Positions 25,291 to 33,406 of a stretch of DNA of 61,781 nt are shown in pieces. This DNA is from an uncultured Clostridia bacterium (lineage in GTDB: Bacteria > Bacillota > Clostridia > Oscillospirales > Acutalibacteraceae): positions 1 through 61,781 of the forward strand of contig CALWVM010000013.1 of NCBI GenBank assembly GCA_944384985.1, given 5' to 3'. The stretch's first letter is position 1, and each line of letters opens with the position of its first letter. Below the pieces are notes generated by a model. It saw only the letters and a list, made by a program, of their open reading frames with translations. It was not told where the DNA came from and did no database searches. Made by a program: the position numbers and the translations under genes.

Positions 25291-25866
25291 CTATTTTTCC
25301 GAATTCAGCTTGCAGCCCATGCAAAGGCCGCCTCGCAGATCTTTCAGCACAAGGAAGCCGTGTTTTCGATAAAACGATACAGCGCGTGGATTGCCTGCCG
25401 AGACGCAAAGAAACACACCCGGCACACCGCTTTGCATGAGCTTTTCCTTGAGCGTTTGCATAAGCAACGAACCGACGCCTTGCCCTTGGATGTCCGGCAT
25501 CAGGTCAATGTGCAGGTGCGCGGGAAATTCTTTTGCGAACGGGGCTTGCAGGCGCAATGCACCGCGGGACTGCAACGCGCGCAGAGGGGAAAGCTTTCGG
25601 ATCTGTTTTTGTTCTTTTGCCGAAAACGCGGCAAGATACCGTTCATAGTCCGGTGCGCAGAGGATATAGCCTTTTGCGCAGTCGGTTTCATCCGCCGCGA
25701 CAAAGCAGAAGTCCCGTTCGGTGCGTGTATAGCAGCGGTTGTAGAGCAGCAGCGTATTTTTCCGTTCGCGCGCATTTTTTCGCAGGGCGGGCGCGGCGGT
25801 AGCAAGGCAGATCTGTTCGACAGCGGGGATATCCGCTTCGCGCATGGGGCGAACGTGCACTTGCAT
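25291..25866 (-). CDS. GNAT-family N-acetyltransferase
   Basis: 191 residues. The acetyl-CoA loop QGQGVGSLLM and the downstream LCVSAGNPRAVSFYRKHGF are typical of GNAT enzymes. The long middle insert (about 60-115) is like the clostridial group with N-terminal VRPMREADIPAVEQI. Substrate unknown. Start ATG 25866 with GGAGCG. Confidence 0.88.
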   Translation of the reverse strand: MQVHVRPMREADIPAVEQICLATAAPALRKNARERKNTLLLYNRCYTRTERDFCFVAADETDCAKGYILCAPDYERYLAAFSAKEQKQIRKLSPLRALQSRGALRLQAPFAKEFPAHLHIDLMPDIQGQGVGSLLMQTLKEKLMQSGVPGVFLCVSAGNPRAVSFYRKHGFLVLKDLRGGLCMGCKLNSEK

Positions 25867-25944
25867 AGAATCGCTCCTTTCGCCGTTTTCTGCATTGTAG
25901 CATAAACGATGCCCGCGTGCAAGGCGCGCTGCGCAGCGGTATGT

Positions 25945-25950
25945 TATACT
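25945..25950 (+). promoter_or_regulatory. extended -10 of the glucosidase gene
   Basis: TG-T-TATACT immediately upstream of AAAGGAG and ATG 25968; no clear -35. Confidence 0.45.
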
Positions 25951-25967
25951 TGGATAAAGGAGTTTGT

Positions 25968-27629
25968 ATGAAAACAAGGTGGTATAAAGACGCGGTAGTG
26001 TATCAGATCTATCCGCGCAGTTTTATGGATTCCAACGGCGATGGCATCGGCGATCTGCCCGGTATTCTGCAAAAGGTCGATTACTTAAAAGAACTCGGCG
26101 TGGACGCCGTGTGGCTTTCGCCCTGTTACAAATCGCCGAACGACGATAACGGTTACGACATCAGCGATTACCGCGACATCATGGATGAATTCGGCACTAT
26201 GCAGGATTTTGACCGGATGCTTGCAGCGTTTCACAGCCGCGGCATTCGTGTGCTGATGGATCTGGTTGTCAACCACACCTCGGATGAACACCCGTGGTTT
26301 CAAGAAAGCCGGAAGAGTAAAACAAATCCGTACCGCGACTACTACATTTGGCGCGACGGCACAGGCCCCGAAAAAAAAGACCCGCCCAACCACTGGCGCG
26401 CCTGCTTTGGCGGATCAGCGTGGGAATACGACGAGACGACCGGGCAGTTTTATCTGCACCTGTTCAGCAAAAAGCAGCCGGATCTGAACTGGGATAACCC
26501 AAAGGTGCGCGCCGAAGTGGCGGATATTTGCAACTTCTGGCTGCAAAAGGGCGTGGACGGGTTTCGCTGCGATGTGATCACCTATATCTCCAAGCCCGGC
26601 GACCTGTACCATGCCGCACAGGACGAGGTAGTGGTCGGCCCGCATTGGAAAGCTTATATACACGAGTTGTCCGAACGTGCCTTCAACCGCTTCGATACCC
26701 TGATTGTCGGCGAAGCGGCGGGGATCGATTTTCGCCGTGCGTGCGAGATCACGCGCGAGGACGCGGGACTTTTGGATATGCTATTCCATTTTGAGCACAC
26801 GGATGTGCGCACCATGTTTGCGCGCAATCAAAGATCCATGAGCCTTCGCCGTTTCAAGCGCGTTTTGTTCCGTTGGCAGACACTGCCAAAGAACTGTTGG
26901 GGCGCGTTATACTATGAAAATCACGACCAGCCCCGCAGCCTGCCGCGCTTTGCGCCTGCCGGCGAGTACCGCGCTGCGGCGGCAAAAAGCCTTGCAGTTT
27001 CGCTGCTGTTCCAAAAGGGGACCCCTTTCCTGTATCAGGGACAGGAACTGGGCATGACCAACTGCGTGTTTTCAAAGGAGGATTACCGCGACATCCAATC
27101 GGTCAATCAACTTGCCGACGCGCGCCGTAAGCCGTTCGGCAGAATCGCCGAGTATTTTGCCGAACGCTATTTACAGCGGTTTGCGCGCGACCATGCCCGC
27201 ACGCCGATGCAGTGGAGCGGTGCGCCGAACGCCGGCTTCACAAGCGGTACGCCGTGGATGAAGGTCAACGAAAATTACCGGCAGATCAATGCCGCCGACC
27301 AGCAAAAAGATCCGCAATCCGTTTTGCAGTTTTACAAAAACGCGATTGCCTTGCGCAAGGCACATGCCGATCTTGTGCGCGACGGGGATTTTCTGCCGAT
27401 CGGCGAAAAGGATAAAAACGTGTTTGCCTTTGCACGCAGGCTCGGCAACCGGCAGTTGCTTGTCGTGTGCAGTCTTTCCCCGAAGGCGGTTCATTTCGCT
27501 GTCCCTGCGGAATTCCGGACGGGCAATGAACAGCTGCTGCTGTGCAACGCCGAGACGCCGCCCACACTCGGCGCGGTCTTACAGCTCGCGCCCTGTACCT
27601 GTGCGGTGTGGTTTATGGAGACCAAATGA
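25968..27629 (+). CDS. GH13 alpha-glucosidase (oligo-1,6-glucosidase type)
   Basis: 553 residues. WYKDAVVYQIYPRSF start, GDGIGDLPGI (calcium loop), MDLVVNHTSDEHPWF, GFRCDVI (nucleophile Asp), VGEAA (acid/base Glu) and YYENHDQPR. It cleaves alpha-glucosidic ends of malto- or isomalto-oligosaccharides, or trehalose-6-phosphate; substrate not decidable. No signal peptide, so cytosolic, presumably acting on imported sugars. Monocistronic with a terminator. Confidence 0.93.
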   Translation: MKTRWYKDAVVYQIYPRSFMDSNGDGIGDLPGILQKVDYLKELGVDAVWLSPCYKSPNDDNGYDISDYRDIMDEFGTMQDFDRMLAAFHSRGIRVLMDLVVNHTSDEHPWFQESRKSKTNPYRDYYIWRDGTGPEKKDPPNHWRACFGGSAWEYDETTGQFYLHLFSKKQPDLNWDNPKVRAEVADICNFWLQKGVDGFRCDVITYISKPGDLYHAAQDEVVVGPHWKAYIHELSERAFNRFDTLIVGEAAGIDFRRACEITREDAGLLDMLFHFEHTDVRTMFARNQRSMSLRRFKRVLFRWQTLPKNCWGALYYENHDQPRSLPRFAPAGEYRAAAAKSLAVSLLFQKGTPFLYQGQELGMTNCVFSKEDYRDIQSVNQLADARRKPFGRIAEYFAERYLQRFARDHARTPMQWSGAPNAGFTSGTPWMKVNENYRQINAADQQKDPQSVLQFYKNAIALRKAHADLVRDGDFLPIGEKDKNVFAFARRLGNRQLLVVCSLSPKAVHFAVPAEFRTGNEQLLLCNAETPPTLGAVLQLAPCTCAVWFMETK

Positions 27630-27647
27630 GTGCAAAATTTTGATACC

Positions 27648-27679
27648 AAAGCCGTCCCCCGTTGGGGGCGGCTTTTTTT
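27648..27679 (+). terminator. intrinsic terminator of the glucosidase gene
   Basis: AAAGCCGTCCCCC / GGGGGCGGCTTT stem with a one-base bulge, GTT loop, seven T. It touches the stop of the convergent sigF. Confidence 0.75.
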
Positions 27680-28340
27680 ATCCGGTCAGACGTTTGCGCA
27701 TTTCGAGCAAAATGCCGCGTTCGCGCCGCGAGACCTGGACCTGCGAAAGTCCCAGCGCTTCGGCAGTTTTGACCTGCGTCAAGCCGTGGAAGTAGCGCAG
27801 TTCGATGAGTTTCCGATCCGTTTCCGGCAGTGTTTTGAGGACTTCCTGAAGCGCCAGCGCATTTTGGATCTCGTCTTCGCCCGATTCCACGGGAATATCC
27901 AGCTGCCGTGCGCCTTCCTCATCCGCCGCCGTCAGCGAAACGGTCGGCTGCGAAAGCCCCAACAGCTCGGTCATCTCATATTCCGAAACGCCCACTTTTT
28001 CAGCAAGCTCGCGAAGCTTCGGTTCGCGCCCAAGTGATGCCGTCAGCTCTTCCCGCACGCGGGCGGCTTTGCGTGCGCGTTCTTTTAAGGCGCGGCTGAT
28101 CTTGACGCTCCCGCCGTCGCGGAACAATCGCTTGATCTCACCTAAGATCGCGGGCACGGCATAGGTCGAAAACGCAAACCCGAGTTCCGCGCGAAAGCCG
28201 TCCGCTGCCTTGACAAGCCCCAGACAGCCCGCCGAAAACAGGTCGTCATATTCCACGCCCTTCCCGCGGAAGCGGTTTGCGCAGGCGTGCACCAACCCCA
28301 AATTTTCAGAGATCAGGCGGTCACGGTTCAAGGGTTGCAT
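27678..28340 (-). CDS. sigF: RNA polymerase sigma-F factor (forespore)
   Basis: 220 residues. Region 2 is GVEYDDLFSAGCLGLVKAADGF with FSTYAVPAILGEIKR; region 4 is LKTLPETDRKLIELRYFHGLTQVKTAEALGLSQVQVSRRE. The assignment to SigF, rather than SigG, rests on its place as third gene of spoIIA. Shorter than Bacillus SigF (about 255). The start overlaps the spoIIAB end by 20 bases, with GGGGCAGAG upstream. Confidence 0.92.
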   Translation of the reverse strand: MQPLNRDRLISENLGLVHACANRFRGKGVEYDDLFSAGCLGLVKAADGFRAELGFAFSTYAVPAILGEIKRLFRDGGSVKISRALKERARKAARVREELTASLGREPKLRELAEKVGVSEYEMTELLGLSQPTVSLTAADEEGARQLDIPVESGEDEIQNALALQEVLKTLPETDRKLIELRYFHGLTQVKTAEALGLSQVQVSRRERGILLEMRKRLTG

Positions 28341-28767
28341 CTCTGCCCCGAATCGACTTCACAAGTGTCACTGTGGTGCCCTTGCCCACAGTAGAACGCA
28401 CCCGCACTTTGTCGCAGAAGCTTTCCATCACGGAAAATCCCAAGCCTGCACGGTCGCCGCCAAGCGTCGTAAACAGCGGTTCGCGCGCTTTTCGGATGTC
28501 CGCGATGCCGCAGCCGCGGTCATGGATCTGGATCTCCATAGTCCCCTGTTCAAACAGCCGCACCCGTATGTAAATTTTACCGACCTCGTTTGGGTAAGCG
28601 TGCACGATGCAGTTCGTGACCGCCTCGCTGACCGCCGTTTTGATGTCGTTGACCTCTTCAAGCGTCGGATCGAGCGCGGCGGCAAAGGCGGCAACCGCCA
28701 CACGCGCATATCCTTCGTTGACCGAGCGGCTCTCAAGCTGCAGCCGCATTTCATTGCTGGGTTTCAT
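28321..28767 (-). CDS. spoIIAB: anti-sigma-F factor, serine kinase
   Basis: 148 residues. GHKL ATPase motifs: EAVTNCIVHAYP (N box), DRGCGI (G1) and GGDRAGLGFSVMESF (G2). Binds and inhibits SigF and phosphorylates SpoIIAA. Start ATG 28767, overlapping the spoIIAA end by 17 bases; the longer frame reads back into spoIIAA. Confidence 0.95.
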   Translation of the reverse strand: MKPSNEMRLQLESRSVNEGYARVAVAAFAAALDPTLEEVNDIKTAVSEAVTNCIVHAYPNEVGKIYIRVRLFEQGTMEIQIHDRGCGIADIRKAREPLFTTLGGDRAGLGFSVMESFCDKVRVRSTVGKGTTVTLVKSIRGRDATLEP

Positions 28768-29098
28768 GGTTTTGAGCCTCCTTTTTTTCCGCCCGCGAAA
28801 GCGCGGCGATTTTGTCCAAGCCCGCAAGGCGCATCACCTTATAGGCATGCGTGGAGAGATTGCGGATTTCGAGCGTACAGGAAAGCTGTACGAGCAGCTT
28901 ATAGCGCCCCATGACAAGCCCGATGCCGGAGCTGTCCATAAACGTGACGCCGCCAAAATCCAAAATCGTGTGCGTGGGGTGGAAGCCGACGGCAAATTCG
29001 TCGATTTTCTCGCGCACGGCGGGCGCGTTGTGATGGTCCAGCTCCCCTTCAAGATAGACCGTCATAACTTGTCCATCGGTTTCAATGTGGGTATGCAT
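28751..29098 (-). CDS. spoIIAA: anti-anti-sigma factor
   Basis: 115 residues. STAS fold with GELDHHNAPAVREKID and FMDSSGIGLVMGRYK; Ser56 aligns with the phosphorylated serine of Bacillus SpoIIAA. When dephosphorylated it binds SpoIIAB and frees SigF. Start ATG 29098 with AAAGGAGG. TGC-TACAAT lies upstream (-10 at 29129-29134); I could not find a sigma-H promoter. Confidence 0.95.
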   Translation of the reverse strand: MHTHIETDGQVMTVYLEGELDHHNAPAVREKIDEFAVGFHPTHTILDFGGVTFMDSSGIGLVMGRYKLLVQLSCTLEIRNLSTHAYKVMRLAGLDKIAALSRAEKKEAQNHETQQ

Positions 29099-29194
29099 AC
29101 GGATTGCCTCCTTTTCGTTCCGTGATGTATTGTAGCAAGGCATTTGCAAAAAAAATGTCGCATTGCGGGAACAGCCCTATGGAAAACGCAAAAC

Positions 29195-29222
29195 GCCGCC
29201 CGGACCAGATGGTCCGGGCGGC
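29195..29222 (-). terminator. intrinsic terminator of hflX
   Basis: A 12-bp perfect stem GCCGCCCGGACC / GGTCCGGGCGGC with a 4-base loop; on the minus strand it is followed by GTTTTGCGTTTT. Confidence 0.8.
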
Positions 29223-29242
29223 TCGTATTTTAGATTTGGATC

Positions 29243-30490
29243 TCATTCCACATATTCCCGCAGCGCATCGAGCAGCGACGCGTCTGCGATGACTTCGGCG
29301 CGCACGCCTTCAGGCAGATATTCTTCCGAAAGCACGCGTCCGCGGCGGCGCACCTCAGCGAGCACCCCGACCCGATCAAAGGGCAGGCAGACCCTGGCAC
29401 GTGCACGTCCTTTCTGCAGGAGCCGCTCCATGGCGGAAAGCAGCCGGTCGATCCCCGCCCCCGTGCGCGCGCTGATGCATACCGTATCGCGCCCCGCAGG
29501 CGGCAGAAAATTCGGATGCGGCGTGTCGCATTTATTAAACACGTGCAAGATCGGGGTCTGCGCGCAGCCGAGATCTTCAAGCAGTTCGGTCGTCACCTGC
29601 AAATGCTCCTCGACCGCCGCGTCGGAAACGTCGCAGACATTGAGGATCAGGTCTGCGTCCGCTGCCTCCTCCAAGGTCGAGTGGAAAGCTTCGACCAATT
29701 TGTGCGGCAAACGGCGTACAAGGCCAACGGTATCCACCAGCATCACCGAAAGTCCGCCGGGCAATGTTAAACGGCGCGCCGTGGGGTCGAGCGTGGCAAA
29801 CAGCTTGTCCTCGGCAAGGACGCCCGCGTTCGTGAGCGCGTTCATCAGCGTGGATTTGCCTGCATTCGTGTAACCCATGAGCACGACGGTCAGCACGCCG
29901 TCCTTTTTGCGGCGGGTGCGATAGGCGGTGCGGCGTTTTTCGATCTGCCCGAGGGCTTCGCGCAGGCTTTGGATGCGGCGGCGGATGTGGCGGCGGTCGC
30001 TTTCCAGCTTGCTTTCGCCCGGGCCGCGCGTCCCGATGCCGCCGCCCAAGCGTGAAAGCGCTTTTCCCTGCCCCGAAAGGCGCGGCAGTCTGTATTGCAG
30101 TTGCGCGAGCTCGACCTGGATTTTCCCTTCGCGGCTGCGCGCATGCTGGGCGAAAATATCCAGGATCAGCGTTGTGCGGTCGATCACGCGCGTCTTCGTC
30201 TCTTTTTCGAGATTCCCCTGCTGCGCCGGGGAAAGTTCGCCGTCGGCGATCACCAGATCCACATCGTTGTCCGCACAGAACGTGCAAATTTCCCGCAGCC
30301 GCCCGCTGCCGACATACGTTGCGGGGTTTGGATTTTCCAGCCTTTGGGATACCACGCCCACGACCTCGGCGCCGGCGGTCTGTGCCAGCGCTTCGAGTTC
30401 CTGAAGCGATGCTTCACAATCATATTCGCCCGTATCCACCCCCACGAGCAAAGCGCGCTCGGGGCGCGTGCCGACCGTATGCAGTTCCAT
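29243..30490 (-). CDS. hflX: GTPase HflX
   Basis: 415 residues. The HflX N-terminal domain has GGGIGTRGPGESKLE; G1 is GYTNAGKSTLMN, G3 DTVGLVRRLP, G4 NKCD. A ribosome-splitting GTPase that rescues stalled or heat-damaged ribosomes. Start ATG 30490 behind AAAAAGGAG; the longer frame crosses the upstream terminator. Confidence 0.95.
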   Translation of the reverse strand: MELHTVGTRPERALLVGVDTGEYDCEASLQELEALAQTAGAEVVGVVSQRLENPNPATYVGSGRLREICTFCADNDVDLVIADGELSPAQQGNLEKETKTRVIDRTTLILDIFAQHARSREGKIQVELAQLQYRLPRLSGQGKALSRLGGGIGTRGPGESKLESDRRHIRRRIQSLREALGQIEKRRTAYRTRRKKDGVLTVVLMGYTNAGKSTLMNALTNAGVLAEDKLFATLDPTARRLTLPGGLSVMLVDTVGLVRRLPHKLVEAFHSTLEEAADADLILNVCDVSDAAVEEHLQVTTELLEDLGCAQTPILHVFNKCDTPHPNFLPPAGRDTVCISARTGAGIDRLLSAMERLLQKGRARARVCLPFDRVGVLAEVRRRGRVLSEEYLPEGVRAEVIADASLLDALREYVE

Positions 30491-30517
30491 AAAAACTCCT
30501 TTTTTGATCGTATACAG

Positions 30518-30550
30518 AAAACCCGCGCCCGTATTCCGAGCGCGGGTTTT
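30518..30550 (-). terminator. intrinsic terminator of the serine hydrolase gene
   Basis: An 11-bp stem AAAACCCGCGC / GCGCGGGTTTT separated by 11 bases; works in the minus direction just after the stop at 30558. Confidence 0.75.
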
Positions 30551-30557
30551 GTTTGGC

Positions 30558-32150
30558 TCAGTCGATAAATTTGCCGTAGTGCTTCGGCTCGGCAAGCGGC
30601 GGAGCAAAGTGGATGAGGAATTGCGCCGCCTTGGAGAGGATCGGATTTTTGATGACGTCGCCGAGGTTGACAATCAGCGTGTCGCAGATCTTGTAGACCG
30701 ACGGTGTGGACGACGGCGTCATGGTCACACGGTCGCGGCGCTTAAAGAGAAAATTGAGGTCACGCTTGCCAATGGTCTCGATCGGGCGGATGGACAGCTT
30801 GAGGTTGAAGTCATCCAGCCACTCGGCGTTGGCGCAGACCTTAAAAGCCACATGCCCGAGCGTCATGGTGCCGTAGCGATAATGCCCATCCATGCCGCAG
30901 GCGACGGTGTTGCGCTCGTCGCCCTCGTCCCAGGTGATGGCGCACTCGTGCTCTTTAAAGTGGAAGCGGATATGGTCGATGTTGCCGGCGCGATCCTTCA
31001 TCATAAACGTCACAGCCAGCGGCAGCACGCTCATGGGGAAGCCGATGAGGTTCAGCAGAATTTTCCGCCGCATTTTGATCGTCCTGCCCTCGATCTTCGG
31101 CTCCAGCGGAGAGTGCGCTGAGACCACAGGGCGGGCAAACAGCGAGGATTCGGGTTTCGGCGGCTCGCCGGAATCGTTTTCGTTGATGAATGCCGCGGGA
31201 AAGAACTTCCAGATGGTCGCGCGCGCCTGCGGTTCGCTGGGCACGGCCGCCGTGGTGATGATGCTCGCGTCATAGGCAGGCAGATTGATGGCAAACTGCG
31301 AGAACATACCGTCCGCGCGGTAGGAATCCGGCACGCCCCCATTTCTCCAGAAGCAATAGCCGTACCCGGAGGTGCTGTCCGGGTCGTCGCCGGGCTGCCG
31401 GATGTCGCCGAGCTGGTTGCAAGTCGCTTCGCGCACCCAGGCCTCGGGGATAACCTGATGCCCGCGGTATTTGCCGCCGTGCAGGTAGCAGTCCGCAAAT
31501 TTTGCCAGGTCCTCGGTGGTAATATACAGGCCCCAGCCGCCCGCTTCAATCCCGTTCGGATCCGTCTCCCAGAACGGGATTTCGATGCCAAGCGGCTCGA
31601 ACAGGCGCGGGGTGAGATATTCAATTACGCTCATCCCCGTAACGCGGTGCAGGATCGCACAGAGCATATAGATGTTTTCATTGACATATAAGAACTCCGT
31701 TCCCGGCTCGAACACCCAGGGGGAATTGATGTAGTCGGCGATCCAGTCGATCTTGCCTTTGTCCGCCATTAAGTCGGTCTGCTTGCCGGAGGTCATGGTC
31801 AGCAGCGTGCGCACCGTGAGCTTATCGAAATACGGGTGCGGCGTTTTCGGCGGGTAATCCGGAAAGAAATCCAGGACCTTGTCGGTCAGGTGCACAAGCC
31901 CTTCGCTGACGGCAAACCCGATTGCCGTTGACGTGAAGCTTTTGCTGACAGAATACATGGTGTGCTTGGTATGCGCGTCGTACGGCTCGTTATACCACTC
32001 CACGGCTACTTTGCCGTGACGCAGCACCATCAGGCTGTGAAACTCCAGCTCCTCGCGCTGTATGTAGTCCACAAACTGCTCGGCAACGTCGGCGTAGACA
32101 CCGACTTCTTCGGGCGTAGCGGCACGGGGCAGATCAGTATTTGCACGCAT
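30558..32150 (-). CDS. beta-lactamase-fold serine hydrolase with extra C-terminal domain
   Basis: 530 residues. Class C/PBP-like catalytic domain with SVSK (serine nucleophile and Lys, about residue 68) and YVNENIY as the YxN motif; the domain ends near 330. The remaining 200 residues are beta-rich (DGHYRYGTMTLG and so on) and I do not recognise them; lipocalin-like modules occur in such esterases. No signal peptide, so a cytosolic esterase/peptidase is more likely than an antibiotic-degrading enzyme. Confidence 0.85.
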   Translation of the reverse strand: MRANTDLPRAATPEEVGVYADVAEQFVDYIQREELEFHSLMVLRHGKVAVEWYNEPYDAHTKHTMYSVSKSFTSTAIGFAVSEGLVHLTDKVLDFFPDYPPKTPHPYFDKLTVRTLLTMTSGKQTDLMADKGKIDWIADYINSPWVFEPGTEFLYVNENIYMLCAILHRVTGMSVIEYLTPRLFEPLGIEIPFWETDPNGIEAGGWGLYITTEDLAKFADCYLHGGKYRGHQVIPEAWVREATCNQLGDIRQPGDDPDSTSGYGYCFWRNGGVPDSYRADGMFSQFAINLPAYDASIITTAAVPSEPQARATIWKFFPAAFINENDSGEPPKPESSLFARPVVSAHSPLEPKIEGRTIKMRRKILLNLIGFPMSVLPLAVTFMMKDRAGNIDHIRFHFKEHECAITWDEGDERNTVACGMDGHYRYGTMTLGHVAFKVCANAEWLDDFNLKLSIRPIETIGKRDLNFLFKRRDRVTMTPSSTPSVYKICDTLIVNLGDVIKNPILSKAAQFLIHFAPPLAEPKHYGKFID

Positions 32151-32197
32151 ATAAGCTTTCTCACCTTTCCAATTTTCTTCCCAAATTTGAACGATTT

Positions 32198-32226
32198 ATT
32201 TTATCATATTTTTGAAAAGATTGCAA
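32198..32226 (-). promoter_or_regulatory. promoter of the serine hydrolase gene
   Basis: TTGCAA (32221-32226), 17 bases, TAAAAT (32198-32203). Confidence 0.65.
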
Positions 32227-32236
32227 TATTTCGCAC

Positions 32237-32265
32237 AAAAAAAGGCAGGCGAAACGCCTGCCTTT
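32237..32265 (-). terminator. intrinsic terminator of ilvE
   Basis: GGCAGGCG / CGCCTGCC stem extended by AAA/TTT, with a 3-base loop; a 7-T run follows on the minus strand. Confidence 0.85.
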
Positions 32266-32303
32266 AGAAAAAATGGACAACTATATAACCATATGTTGCC
32301 AAA

Positions 32304-33374
32304 TCAATCGACTTTAACCGTCCAGCCGAATTTGTCGGGTCGCTTGCCCCACTGGATACCCGTCAGCTCATCGTACAGCTTCTGGGAAATGTCGCCGATC
32401 TTGCCGTGGTTGATTTCCATGACCTTGTCGCCCACACGCAGTTCGCCGATAGGCGAAATGACCGCCGCCGTGCCGCTGCCGAACGCTTCAAGCAATCTGC
32501 CCTCATCATAGGCTTTGACCAGTTCATCGACGGAGATGCGGCGCTCGGAGACGTTGTAGCCCCAATCCTTGAGGATATCCACGCAGGACATGCGCGTAAT
32601 ACCGCTTAAGATGCTGCCTGTCTCAAGAGAAGGCGTGACAACTTCGCCGTCCAGCACGAAGAACACGTTCATCGTACCGACTTCTTCCACATATTTGCGC
32701 TCCACGCCGTCGAGCCACAGCACCTGTGTATAGCCGAGCTTTTCGGCAATATCCTGTGCCTTTAAGGATGTGGCATAGTTGCCGCCGGTCTTAGTAAAGC
32801 CGACGCCGCCTTTGACAGCACGCACATATTTGTCTTCCACATAGATCTTAACGGGATTGAGCCCCTCGGGATAATATGCGCCGACGGGCGAAAGGATGAT
32901 GGAGAAGATCAGATGATGTGCCGGGTGTACGCCGATGTGCGCATCCGTTGCAAAAATGAACGGACGGATATAAAGCGACGTCCCCTCAGCGTGGGGGATC
33001 CAGTCCGCATCCACGCGCACAAGCTCTTTGATCGCTTCCACCGCGAACGCTTCATCGATCTGCGGGATGCACAGGCGGTCGTTGGAGCGGTTCAGGCGCT
33101 CCATGTTCTTGTCGGGACGGAACAACAGGATCTCGCCGTTCGGGCTGCGATACGCTTTCAGGCCCTCAAAGACCTCCTGCGCATAATGCAGCACCATGGC
33201 GGCGGGGTCGAGCGCAAACGGCGCATACGGCACGATGCGCGGGTCATGCCAGCCCTCGCCCTCATCATAGTTCATAATGAACATATGATCGGTATAATAA
33301 TTCCCGAAGCCGAGTGCATTTTCGTCCTTGGGCTTCGGCTTAGGCGTTTTGGTTCGTTCGATTTTGATTTCCAT
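32304..33374 (-). CDS. ilvE: branched-chain amino acid aminotransferase
   Basis: 356 residues. Class IV PLP aminotransferase: LHYAQEVFEGLKAYR, GGVGFTKTGGNYATSLKAQ (lysine binding PLP), EEVGTMNVFFV, GSILSGITR and EAFGSGTAAVISP. Final step of Leu, Ile and Val synthesis or first step of their breakdown. Start ATG 33374 behind GGAGATG. It follows the nucleotide-sugar dehydratase by 32 bases. Confidence 0.95.
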   Translation of the reverse strand: MEIKIERTKTPKPKPKDENALGFGNYYTDHMFIMNYDEGEGWHDPRIVPYAPFALDPAAMVLHYAQEVFEGLKAYRSPNGEILLFRPDKNMERLNRSNDRLCIPQIDEAFAVEAIKELVRVDADWIPHAEGTSLYIRPFIFATDAHIGVHPAHHLIFSIILSPVGAYYPEGLNPVKIYVEDKYVRAVKGGVGFTKTGGNYATSLKAQDIAEKLGYTQVLWLDGVERKYVEEVGTMNVFFVLDGEVVTPSLETGSILSGITRMSCVDILKDWGYNVSERRISVDELVKAYDEGRLLEAFGSGTAAVISPIGELRVGDKVMEINHGKIGDISQKLYDELTGIQWGKRPDKFGWTVKVD

Positions 33375-33406
33375 GAAAAACATCTCCAATGTTTTTTAAC
33401 AGGGCA

